Source of the DNA: Neisseriales bacterium
GTDB taxonomy: Bacteria; Pseudomonadota; Gammaproteobacteria; Burkholderiales; UBA11063
Assembly: GCA_008017145.1 (NCBI GenBank)
Contig: SSGY01000115.1
Location: 1-6,085, forward strand
Length of the DNA: 6,085 nucleotides
Direction of reading: 5' to 3'
A program made the position numbers and the translations under genes. The notes under the pieces were generated by a model that worked only from the letters and a program-made list of their open reading frames with translations, was not told where the DNA came from and made no database searches. Numbering within the stretch: position 1 is the first letter of the stretch; each line of letters starts with the position of its first letter. This document shows, piece by piece, positions 1-5,753 of the stretch.

Positions 1-1739
1 ATCAGATTATTTGATCCATTATAATAGCTGGATTGTGTACTACCATAGGTGCTGGTAAAGTTTGTATCGAGTATTACCCATGGTGAGGTATAGTTAATCG
101 CCAATGAATAACCATATAATTGCGCTTGAGTAACGTTACCCATTTGGGTTACATTAGTTGAGCCACTTTGCCCGACATAGGTCCAAAGTACATAATTAGA
201 TACATTGTTTAAAAATGCATTGGCAGAGAGCATAAAGCTTTGTTCGTCATTAATATTGGTTTTGTATTTAATTCCGGCGCTGGTATTATGTGCCATTTCG
301 GGTTTTAATTCAGGGTTAGCTTGGTAAATGTAACCATTTCCAGGGCTGTATTCATGATAACCACTCATGTAGAGATTAGAGAGAGTCGGCGCTTGAAACC
401 CTTCTGAGTAGCCAACAAAAGCAAGCCATTCAGGAAGAAATTGGTAATTTAAACCAACTTGGCTGGTAAATAAACCACCGCCACTATTCCCATCGTTAGC
501 GCTTTGATTTTGATAATTGTTATAGCGTGTTCCAGCAGTTAAGTTAATTTTTTTAGTGATATCCCAGCTATCCTGAAGATATACACCATAGAGCTGTTGT
601 TGAGAAGTTGGGAAATTTAATACCGTAGGACTACTATACATATCAGAGCCACTGATATTGGTGGCTTCTACTCCATAGAGCAGTTTTTGTTCTACAACTA
701 GCGTGGTATTATTTAATTTAATGCTGCTAGTATTGAGTGTAATATTTTGTGGTGCTTGATTTAGCCCCGAATTGGTATAAATCGGATTAAGAACATAATT
801 ACTGCTTTGGTATGATGCTTGCGCTTTGATATCAACATAAGGATTATTGGGGTTATAGCGATAATCAAGTGTGGTTTGACTTTGATTAAAATCAAAATTT
901 GCCGGTTGATTAGTCGCATTGGTATTATTGACAATAGTTGCGGGATATTGCCCATGATTTTGCATGTTTAAAAAGCTTAATTTTAAACTTTGACTATCAC
1001 TAATATCGACGGTTATTTTAGCCAAGCCTTGGAAATTAGTATTCGCAGAGTAGGGTAAGGTTGTGCCATTGCCTAACTGCATATTATTGTCATTAGTTCC
1101 TACCAGATCAATCAAATAAGCAACCCTTCCGCTACGCGCAGCAAGTGCTGCATTTGAGTTTACTCCCTCAGTCGCTGAGTTTCCTCCCAATGTTGCTTGG
1201 GTGCTTAATTTATCACCCTGCAATAAATCCTCTGGATCAAGAGTGGTAAAATTAACCGCACCACCGACGTTACCAGAGCCGATAGTGATATCACTTCCGG
1301 TTTGAGTTGCGCTTACCTGTTTAAATAAATAAGTGCTAGGAAGTAAGCGCGTATCATTACCGCCAAAGTTAGTAAAGTAATTATTAACCCCATCAATCCC
1401 AACAACGATATTATCGCGGGCAAGACCACCAATACTGATATTTTGCGTTACAGTTTGTGTACCGCCCACGATGGAGATTCCTGCCATATTATTTAGTTCT
1501 TGTGCGGTGGTATGGGCAGTATCTCCTGGTGCAGCAACAGTTACAGCAGGAACAAATGTCGCACTTTCATTTTGTGGACTTAAATTTTGATAGCTTTTGG
1601 GTAGTGGCTTGTTTTTGGTTGCTACTACTTGAATATCTTCTAATGTAGTTGAGCTGCTTTCATTGGCGATATCGTCAGCAAAAACTGGAGCGCTTAGTGA
1701 AAATAGGATGGTCGATAAAATTCGTGGTTTTCTTTGCAT
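1..1739 (-). CDS. TonB-dependent outer-membrane receptor, heme/hemoglobin receptor-like (partial, C-terminus missing)
   Basis: The frame is open from an ATG at 1739 to the left edge (579 complete codons), so the last beta-strands are outside the window. Residues 1-21 form a signal peptide (basic MQRKPR start, hydrophobic core, VFA cleavage site before DD). A TonB-box-like DIQVVA follows at 35-40, then the plug domain, with GLARDNIVVGIDG and GSGNVGGAVNFTTLDPEDLL. The second stretch resembles the plug end of heme/hemoglobin/transferrin-type receptors. In the barrel, FQAPTLSNLY (448-457) and NPELKPE (475-481) correspond to the FRAP and NPNL boxes of heme receptors. His462 lies between them, where known heme receptors carry a functional histidine. 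There is no N-terminal signalling extension of the FecA kind. The gene follows exbD after 44 bp with a weak AAGAG ribosome site and no promoter of its own that I can see, so it is probably cotranscribed with exbBD. TonB-dependent transport is well supported; heme as the ligand is inferred from the motifs. Confidence 0.9.
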   Translation of the reverse strand, partial: MQRKPRILSTILFSLSAPVFADDIANESSSTTLEDIQVVATKNKPLPKSYQNLSPQNESATFVPAVTVAAPGDTAHTTAQELNNMAGISIVGGTQTVTQNISIGGLARDNIVVGIDGVNNYFTNFGGNDTRLLPSTYLFKQVSATQTGSDITIGSGNVGGAVNFTTLDPEDLLQGDKLSTQATLGGNSATEGVNSNAALAARSGRVAYLIDLVGTNDNNMQLGNGTTLPYSANTNFQGLAKITVDISDSQSLKLSFLNMQNHGQYPATIVNNTNATNQPANFDFNQSQTTLDYRYNPNNPYVDIKAQASYQSSNYVLNPIYTNSGLNQAPQNITLNTSSIKLNNTTLVVEQKLLYGVEATNISGSDMYSSPTVLNFPTSQQQLYGVYLQDSWDITKKINLTAGTRYNNYQNQSANDGNSGGGLFTSQVGLNYQFLPEWLAFVGYSEGFQAPTLSNLYMSGYHEYSPGNGYIYQANPELKPEMAHNTSAGIKYKTNINDEQSFMLSANAFLNNVSNYVLWTYVGQSGSTNVTQMGNVTQAQLYGYSLAINYTSPWVILDTNFTSTYGSTQSSYYNGSNNL

Positions 1740-1783
1740 CTGGTAATTCTCTTGGTCTTTTTAATTATAAATTAGGTTAAATA

Positions 1784-2191
1784 TTATTGCGGTTCATTGT
1801 CAACTTGAATATTAGCTGTAGATATTCCCAATGATTTGCTAATTGCAAAAACTTTCATTAAAACTTCTACTTCAAGCTTTTTATCGGTTGCAATAGTTAT
1901 TTCGGTTATTTTTGTCGGTTGTGATTTTAAAAATTCCTCTATTTGTGCTAGGCTGGTAAAATTTTGTTCACCAATCCGAAAATTATTTTTATCAATTAAA
2001 CTAATCAGTACGTTTTTATGATCAATTGCTTTCGAACTACCAGCTTTTACTTCTGGAACTGGAAGTTCAATTGCCTGACGAATTGGACCAGCTAATAGTA
2101 CAAACATGATTACTAATACCAGCATAAAATCTAATAGTGGAATCAAATTGGGTTCACTAAGTTGTAATTTGGTGTTATTGTTTTTTATCAT
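1784..2191 (-). CDS. exbD: ExbD, TonB-system energy-transducing subunit
   Basis: This 135-residue protein has the ExbD/TolR layout: a short cytoplasmic N-terminus, one membrane helix at about 19-37, and a periplasmic domain. The helix carries the family's essential aspartate (D21 in NLIPLLDFMLVLVIMF), which takes part in proton-driven rotation inside the ExbB ring. ExbBD passes the proton motive force to TonB, which opens outer-membrane receptors. The start codon lies one base after the exbB stop (TAG-C-ATG on the minus strand) with no clear Shine-Dalgarno, which suggests translational coupling to exbB. TolR is the main alternative. ExbD is preferred because the next gene is a TonB-dependent receptor, no tolA, tolB or pal is present, and a Fur-type site precedes the operon. 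Confidence 0.93.
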   Translation of the reverse strand: MIKNNNTKLQLSEPNLIPLLDFMLVLVIMFVLLAGPIRQAIELPVPEVKAGSSKAIDHKNVLISLIDKNNFRIGEQNFTSLAQIEEFLKSQPTKITEITIATDKKLEVEVLMKVFAISKSLGISTANIQVDNEPQ

Positions 2192-2192
2192 G

Positions 2193-2819
2193 CTAATTTT
2201 TTGCCATTAATGAGTTATGATATGTTGCAGCCAATAAAATTTTGTTTAGCCACAGTTCACAATTAGCCAAATAGCTTTCTGTTTTTTGGCGAAGAAAATA
2301 GAGGCTTAACATACTGATTAAGGCTAGAGTAATTCCAAACGCTGTTGCATACATTGCTTCAGACAAATAAGTTATCATTTGATGCATACCTTCACTAGTC
2401 ATTGACTTTGAAATTGAAGCAAACGAACGGCTCATGCTCCAAATAGTTCCAAGTAATCCTAGCATTGGTGAAATTATGGCAAATAAATTTAACCATTCTA
2501 GCGGACGTTGCAGATGATTTTTGGTTTGTAGCAGGTTTAGGCTTAATTCATCTTCAGCCTGTTTTTGTGTACTATTTAAAATTATCTTTATCCAGCTTTG
2601 ATAAAGTTGCGGAGTTTTTGCAGCTTCGATATCTGCCTTCTCAAATTCACCATTTTTAATGTTAGCGGTTATAACTTGTAAGGTTTTTAGTGGTAGCTTT
2701 GGTTGCAAATAAACCGTAATTAAGCGTTCAATGCTAAGGGCAATAATGACTACACTAGCAATCACAAGTAAGTATGCAATTAGCCCAAATGAGCTAAAAA
2801 AATGCGCTAAAACTATCAT
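2193..2819 (-). CDS. exbB: ExbB, TonB-system proton channel subunit
   Basis: This 208-residue inner-membrane protein belongs to the MotA/TolQ/ExbB family. Three membrane helices are visible: about 12-30, then 112-130 (AIISPMLGLLGTIWSMSRSF, the family's GLLGT motif with T125), and 153-176 (SEAMYATAFGITLALISML). A large cytoplasmic loop separates the first two. It is shorter than E. coli ExbB (244 residues) and lacks most of that protein's N-terminal periplasmic segment. It forms the pentameric channel around ExbD that powers TonB. The ATG at 2819 is the only reasonable start: no in-frame start codon lies closely upstream. The nearest purine-rich site (GAAAGG) is about 12 bases away, rather far. 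It is the first gene of the exbB-exbD-receptor unit, with a Fur-like box 37 bases upstream of the start. Confidence 0.93.
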   Translation of the reverse strand: MIVLAHFFSSFGLIAYLLVIASVVIIALSIERLITVYLQPKLPLKTLQVITANIKNGEFEKADIEAAKTPQLYQSWIKIILNSTQKQAEDELSLNLLQTKNHLQRPLEWLNLFAIISPMLGLLGTIWSMSRSFASISKSMTSEGMHQMITYLSEAMYATAFGITLALISMLSLYFLRQKTESYLANCELWLNKILLAATYHNSLMAKN

Positions 2820-2855
2820 TTTGGAGTATGACCTTTCATAATCGATTAAATATGC

Positions 2856-2876
2856 AAATGAGAATCATTCTCATTT
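2856..2876. promoter_or_regulatory. Fur box (iron-dependent operator) upstream of exbB
   Basis: This is a perfect 21-bp palindrome, ten bases on each side of a central C at 2866. Its core TGAGAATCATTCTCA matches the 7-1-7 Fur consensus TGATAATnATTATCA at 12 of 14 defined positions, and the two changes are a matched pair. It sits immediately downstream of the predicted -10 of the exbB promoter, about +5 to +25, where Fur bound to Fe(II) would block transcription. The genes it would control (exbBD and a TonB receptor) are classic Fur targets. Binding itself is inferred. Confidence 0.88.
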
Positions 2877-2887
2877 ATAAGGTGTGA

Positions 2888-2917
2888 ATTGTAAGCGCTA
2901 ACTATGCCAAATGTCAA
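2888..2917 (-). promoter_or_regulatory. Sigma70-type promoter of the exbB-exbD-receptor operon
   Basis: On the minus strand a perfect -35 TTGACA (2917-2912) is followed, after 18 bases, by a -10 TACAAT (2893-2888, five of six to TATAAT). Transcription should start near 2881, about 60 bases upstream of the exbB ATG and at the edge of the Fur box. A 12-bp near-palindrome (GTAAGCGCTAAC, 2891-2902) overlaps the -10 on its spacer side. It could be a second operator, but nothing else supports that. Confidence 0.7.
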
Positions 2918-3112
2918 TCTAGTGCTATGTAAAAATAATAAATGATGTTAGTTTAATCTATTAATGTGAGGGCTACAATGCCGCGGTATCCATTGCAGGG
3001 CAATGATTTTAAAGATGCTATTTATTTGGTGGGGTAAATTTTGGGGCGGTAAATATTAGTGTGATGCAGATTGATTAAAATTATACCAAAGATAATGAAT
3101 ACATATTGATTT

Positions 3113-3132
3113 TACTTGTTTATATACAAGTA
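3113..3132. promoter_or_regulatory. Inverted repeat in the gntR promoter, possible GntR operator
   Basis: Two perfect 7-base arms, TACTTGT (3113-3119) and ACAAGTA (3126-3132), flank a 6-base AT spacer. GntR-family regulators of the FCD group usually bind short palindromes with GT and AC half-sites, often of TTGT...ACAA form, so the sequence is compatible with such an operator. It lies just upstream of the putative -10 (TATAAT, 3136-3141), so a bound regulator would block RNA polymerase. Autoregulation by the downstream gene is inference. The 6-base spacer is longer than in many FCD operators. Confidence 0.4.
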
Positions 3133-3135
3133 GCT

Positions 3136-3141
3136 TATAAT
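3136..3141 (+). promoter_or_regulatory. Putative -10 element of the gntR promoter
   Basis: A perfect TATAAT lies 34 bases before the gntR start codon. The -35 is weak: TTTACT at 3111-3116 matches four of six but at a long 19-base spacing, and nothing better lies at 16-18 bases. A promoter needing help, or one tuned by the overlapping inverted repeat, would fit. In such AT-rich DNA an isolated -10 match is not strong evidence. Confidence 0.4.
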
Positions 3142-3175
3142 ACCGGATATTTTATATATATTCGAGAATTATGCA

Positions 3176-3856
3176 ATGAGTAAAGATAATTTAACCTTGG
3201 CTAGCAATTGTATTCAGCAAATTCGTGAATTAATTATTCATGGAGAATTACTACCAGGTGAACAAATTAAAGGTGAATATTTAAAAAATCGCTTACAAGT
3301 TGGTCTCAGTCCTATTCGTGAAGCTCTATCGCGTTTGGCTGCTGGTATGCTGGTGGATGCAGTCGATAATGTCGGTTTCAGAGTTGCAAAATTGAGCCGT
3401 GATAAGGTACATGATTCATTTCAAACTTATGCCAAAATAGAAGCTTTACTATTGCGTGAATCAATTGAGCATGGCAATGATCAATGGGAGGCACAAATTA
3501 TGGCGTGTATTTATCGACTAGCCAAGGTTGAGTCACGTGATGTTAAAGTTGCTTATCAGCAGTGGTCTGAGCGCAATGATGAATTTCATAATGCCTTAGT
3601 TGCAGGCTGTAAGCTTGATAGTTTAATGCAGATTAGAAACAATTGCTTATTAATCAAAGATTGGTGCTATGGATTGGCGTACCCGAATCTGGCTGAAGAA
3701 ATGGTTGTAGTTAACCATCATGAGCATGCTAAAATGGCAGAGCTGGCAATAGCGCGTAAAACAGACGCAGCTTGTGCTATGCTTTATAAACATACACTGC
3801 ATGGTTTGGATGCAATAGTTTCGAGATTGCAACGAGCTGGAGTTGCTATGAAGTGA
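3176..3856 (+). CDS. GntR-family transcriptional regulator, FCD (FadR-type) subfamily
   Basis: This is a 226-residue DNA-binding regulator. Residues about 8-73 form the GntR winged helix: IRELIIHGELLPGEQI, the recognition helix region LSPIREALSRLAAGMLV (44-60), and the wing ending GFRVAKLS. Residues about 80-215 are an all-helical FCD ligand domain. Its likely metal- or ligand-binding set is visible: H138 in NDEFH (134-138), H184 in NHHEH, and H206 in YKHTL. The 22-residue spacing between the last two is as in other FCD proteins. The position four residues before H138 is Asn134 where many members have Asp; Asp135 is adjacent. FCD proteins commonly sense small organic acids, but the ligand and targets here cannot be read from the sequence. 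No metabolic gene is next to it. Its end overlaps the 3' end of convergent tatC by 11 bp. The ATG at 3176 has a weak GAG ribosome site nine bases upstream. Confidence 0.93.
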   Translation: MSKDNLTLASNCIQQIRELIIHGELLPGEQIKGEYLKNRLQVGLSPIREALSRLAAGMLVDAVDNVGFRVAKLSRDKVHDSFQTYAKIEALLLRESIEHGNDQWEAQIMACIYRLAKVESRDVKVAYQQWSERNDEFHNALVAGCKLDSLMQIRNNCLLIKDWCYGLAYPNLAEEMVVVNHHEHAKMAELAIARKTDAACAMLYKHTLHGLDAIVSRLQRAGVAMK

Positions 3857-4580
3857 GCTCAGCAGAAGGCACTTTAAAAATTTGGGCTGCTATGATTCCT
3901 AATTCATAAAGAAGGTAGAGAGGTAGTGCTAGCATGGTTTGCGACAAAATATCGGGTGGGGTAACGATTGCTGCAATAATAAAACATCCCACAAACATAT
4001 AGGAGCGTATCTTACGTGCTTTGTCGATGCTTAAAATTCCAAATCTAATAATTATAAACACAATGACTGGCATTTCAAATGCGAGTCCAAAAACAATAAA
4101 TAATGACAAAACGAAATTAAGATAATTACTAATATCTGTTAGCATAGTAATTTCGGGAGCTTTAAATTGTCCAACAAAATGAAATATAGCTGGTAAAACC
4201 AAAAAATAACAAAATACAACACCTAAAATGAACAAAATAAAAGAGCTAACGATAACAGAAGCAATTAAGCGGCGCTCTCCACGATACAAACCGGGTGCAA
4301 TAAACTGCCAAATTTGAAATAAAGTATGTGGCAGGCTAATTACAAAAGCAAGTAAAGCGGTTAATTTCATCGGTATAAAGAATGGGGAGGTAATGTCTGT
4401 TGCTATTAGTTCGGCATGTCCAGGTAAAAATTTACCTAACGGATTTGCTAAAACTTGGTATATTTGGTTACTAAAAGGTAGCAAACAGAGAAAAATAATC
4501 AAAATACCCAAAATTGAGAAAATTAATCGCTTACGTAGTTCTACGAGATGATGAATAAAGTTTGATTCAGTGTCAATCAT
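3846..4580 (-). CDS. tatC: TatC, Sec-independent protein translocase subunit
   Basis: TatC is the multi-spanning inner-membrane receptor that recognises twin-arginine signal peptides of folded proteins together with TatB. The protein is 244 residues with six hydrophobic spans. Family landmarks are present: HHLVELRKRL at the cytoplasmic N-terminus (10-19, with E14), TSPFFIPMK (64-72), F93 and E102 in QFIAPGLYRGERR (signal-peptide binding region), FGLAFEMP (164-171), and TPPD (207-210). Length is normal (E. coli TatC is 258). The ATG overlaps the tatB stop as ATGA with no Shine-Dalgarno, so it is probably translated by coupling to tatB. There is no tatD after it; the next gene is convergent gntR, overlapping by 11 bp. 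No terminator is visible at the junction. Confidence 0.97.
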   Translation of the reverse strand: MIDTESNFIHHLVELRKRLIFSILGILIIFLCLLPFSNQIYQVLANPLGKFLPGHAELIATDITSPFFIPMKLTALLAFVISLPHTLFQIWQFIAPGLYRGERRLIASVIVSSFILFILGVVFCYFLVLPAIFHFVGQFKAPEITMLTDISNYLNFVLSLFIVFGLAFEMPVIVFIIIRFGILSIDKARKIRSYMFVGCFIIAAIVTPPDILSQTMLALPLYLLYELGIIAAQIFKVPSAELTS

Positions 4581-4957
4581 TGTTTTGTTGTGCTTTGTTC
4601 AGGATAGCTATCAAATAATTCGGGTTGTTGTTCAAAATCTAGTTCTGGTTGATATAAAAATTGATACTCGCTATATAGAAAATCACCCTCATCGCTATAA
4701 TCAGTGATTTTATTTTCTAAGGGGCGAATTTGGTTTTTTAATTGGTTAAAGGTTTGCTGCATTTCTTGACGAATACCATCAATCTGCGACATGCCAGTTT
4801 GTTCATAAAGTTGTGATTTCAAATTTATAGTAAATTTACGCACTAATGCTATCATGCGTCCTGTTTTTGCTGCTATCTGGGGAAGCTGTTCAGGTCCAAA
4901 AATCAAAAGAGATATTATTATAATCAACAATATCTCACTAAAACTAATTCCAAACAC
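4577..4957 (-). CDS. tatB: TatB, Sec-independent protein translocase subunit
   Basis: TatB partners with TatC in the receptor complex of the twin-arginine pathway. The 126-residue protein has the expected short N-terminal membrane helix with E8 and the G21-P22 hinge (MFGISFSEILL...IFGPEQLP), then an amphipathic helix and a mostly helical cytoplasmic part to about 85. The start is GTG at 4957, two bases after the tatA stop; it places E8 and GP at their standard positions. The C-terminal tail (about 83-126) is unusual in being acidic and rich in Tyr, Phe, Gln and Pro, with QPEL occurring twice (103-106 and 111-114). TatB tails are generally variable and dispensable, so this need not alter function. 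A 4-bp overlap joins it to tatC. Confidence 0.95.
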   Translation of the reverse strand: MFGISFSEILLIIIISLLIFGPEQLPQIAAKTGRMIALVRKFTINLKSQLYEQTGMSQIDGIRQEMQQTFNQLKNQIRPLENKITDYSDEGDFLYSEYQFLYQPELDFEQQPELFDSYPEQSTTKQ

Positions 4958-4959
4958 AG

Positions 4960-5136
4960 TTAATCCGGTTTTTTAGTAGAGTTATCATCTTTGTCTGTTT
5001 TATCTTCAACTGCATCCTTGAAGTTTTTTACAGCTTCACCAACGTCTTTACCAATATTCTTAAGCTTTTTTGTGCCAAAGATAACTATTACGATTAATAA
5101 GACGATCAACCAGTGCCAAATACTAAAACTACCCAT
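4960..5136 (-). CDS. tatA: TatA, Sec-independent protein translocase pore subunit
   Basis: TatA oligomerises at TatBC to let folded substrates cross the inner membrane. From the ATG at 5136 the product is 58 residues: a membrane helix ([17 protein letters not shown], about 5-21), the FGTKKL hinge (20-25), an amphipathic helix (about 22-43, [18 protein letters not shown]), and a charged, probably disordered tail. The SIWHWL start with histidine at position 8 is the form common in betaproteobacteria. An in-frame ATG two codons upstream (5142) would give MYMGS. I prefer 5136 because MGSFSIW is the family-standard start and the AAGGA site (5150-5146) is nine bases from it but only three from 5142. 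The gene is short but complete. It lies between hinT and tatB. Confidence 0.95.
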   Translation of the reverse strand: MGSFSIWHWLIVLLIVIVIFGTKKLKNIGKDVGEAVKNFKDAVEDKTDKDDNSTKKPD

Positions 5137-5165
5137 ATACATCCGTCCTTGTATCCCAAATTAAA

Positions 5166-5199
5166 ATTATATTATATTAGCGGTTACCAACGAGGTGAA
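5166..5199 (-). promoter_or_regulatory. Possible internal promoter for tatABC
   Basis: On the minus strand TTCACC (5199-5194, four of six to TTGACA) is followed after exactly 17 bases by TATAAT (5176-5171), and a second TATAAT overlaps it at 5171-5166. The -35 lies inside the end of hinT and the -10 in the hinT-tatA gap. A transcript would start near 5164, leaving a leader of about 28 bases with the AAGGA site. This would let tatABC be expressed without hinT. Local AT-richness makes chance -10 matches common. Confidence 0.4.
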
Positions 5200-5497
5200 C
5201 GTGTAAATGAAATACTTCTTGCTCACCTTTAATCCCAGTATTTATTTGAGTTTTATAGCCACCATGTAGACCATGCTCTAGAGCTAATTTATTTGCCAGC
5301 ACCATGATTTTACCCATTAATGAAAGGTGATCTTCAGTTAACTGCAGCATGCTTTCGATGTGCAACTTAGGAATTATCAATAGATGAACTTCAGCTTTAG
5401 GATTAATATCATTAAAGACAAAAACATCATCGTCTTCATAAATTACCTTAGTTGGAATTTCTTTACGAATTAATTTACAAAAAATACAGTCATTCAT
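5177..5497 (-). CDS. hinT: HIT-family purine nucleoside phosphoramidase (HinT-like)
   Basis: This is a 106-residue cytoplasmic histidine-triad protein. HinT enzymes hydrolyse adenosine 5'-phosphoramidates and aminoacyl-adenylates. The HIT motif is H97-L-H-V-H101, with H99 as the expected nucleophile. The N-terminal C4-IF-C7 pair is the partial zinc-site motif common in bacterial HinT. Other family landmarks are FNDINPKAEVHLLIIPKLH (28-46), with the conserved D-I-x-P-x-A-x-x-H pattern, and INTG (85-88) followed by GEQEVFHLHVH. The chain stops five residues after the motif (LVGNR, where LGGR is usual), so it lacks the longer tail of E. coli HinT (119 residues). It is the first gene of the hinT-tatABC block, 40 bases before tatA, an order known in betaproteobacteria. 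There hisI/hisE usually comes first but is not here. Confidence 0.94.
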   Translation of the reverse strand: MNDCIFCKLIRKEIPTKVIYEDDDVFVFNDINPKAEVHLLIIPKLHIESMLQLTEDHLSLMGKIMVLANKLALEHGLHGGYKTQINTGIKGEQEVFHLHVHLVGNR

Positions 5498-5520
5498 TTG
5501 ATTTACACCACCATTAAGTT

Positions 5521-5549
5521 ATAATAATTAAAGACCAAGACTGTTGCAA
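5521..5549 (-). promoter_or_regulatory. Probable promoter of hinT-tatABC
   Basis: On the minus strand TTGCAA (5549-5544, four of six to TTGACA) is followed after 17 bases by TATTAT (5526-5521, five of six to TATAAT). Transcription would start near 5514, about 17 bases upstream of the hinT ATG at 5497, leaving a short leader that holds GGTGG as ribosome site. That is tight, but it is the best-spaced candidate in the gap. Confidence 0.4.
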
Positions 5550-5597
5550 AATAATCAACCATAATTAACAATATCAACATTCGCAATGTATATTTAC

Positions 5598-5615
5598 AAT
5601 TCCTTGCTAGGAATT
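5598..5615. repeat. Short inverted repeat in the hinT/DUF945 divergent gap
   Basis: Perfect 7-base arms AATTCCT and AGGAATT flank a 4-base TGCT spacer. No T-tract follows on either strand, so it does not look like a terminator. It lies between two divergent genes and upstream of both start codons, a position that suits an operator. No known operator consensus is recognised, and chance is a real alternative in AT-rich DNA. Confidence 0.35.
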
Positions 5616-5753
5616 AGGAAGAGTATAGCAATCAATTAAGAATTAATGATATAATTATAGCTTAGTTTGTGCCTTATTCTCAAGTGAATTGGGTGAATAA
5701 AAATTTGAATTCAGATTTTACAAAGTGTTTAAGCCTAGGTGGGAAGTGTATTA

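Larger units (their letters stand above)
2820..3175. other. 356-bp intergenic region between divergent exbB and gntR
   Basis: This region holds the exbB promoter and Fur box on the left and the gntR promoter with an inverted repeat on the right. The middle (about 2920-3110) has no clear gene. It contains a 6-bp-stem hairpin with a 3-base loop (CATTGC-AGG-GCAATG, 2991-3005), lacking a real T-tract. It also contains a 19-codon reading frame at 2978-3037 preceded by GAGGG five bases before its ATG. The stretch around 2976-3055 is richer in G than its surroundings (CCGCGG, GGTGGGG, TTGGGGCGG). I recognise no RNA gene, attachment site or insertion-sequence end. Confidence 0.6.

Noticed and set aside
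761..955. Minus-strand 64-codon frame inside the receptor
   Set aside because: It is in another phase of the same strand as the receptor frame, which reads unbroken through this stretch with convincing barrel sequence.
1457..2659. Plus-strand open frames at 1457-1648, 1836-2021 and 2465-2659
   Set aside because: They lie opposite the receptor, exbD and exbB, have no recognisable domain, and low-complexity hydrophobic content typical of the reverse of membrane-protein genes.
1784..2819. TolQ/TolR instead of ExbB/ExbD
   Set aside because: No other tol or pal genes are present, while a TonB-dependent receptor and a Fur box are directly attached.
2891..2902. LacI-like near-palindrome GTAAGCGCTAAC
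   Set aside because: It is short, has one mismatched pair, and no LacI-family regulator or sugar gene is nearby. Kept only as a remark with the exbB promoter.
2991..3010. Hairpin CATTGC-AGG-GCAATG followed by ATTTT as a terminator
   Set aside because: The stem is only six pairs, the T-run is four bases, and no plus-strand gene upstream needs termination.
3650..3832. Minus-strand 60-codon frame opposite gntR
   Set aside because: It is opposite the conserved FCD histidines of gntR, which is clearly coding; no domain or ribosome site supports it.
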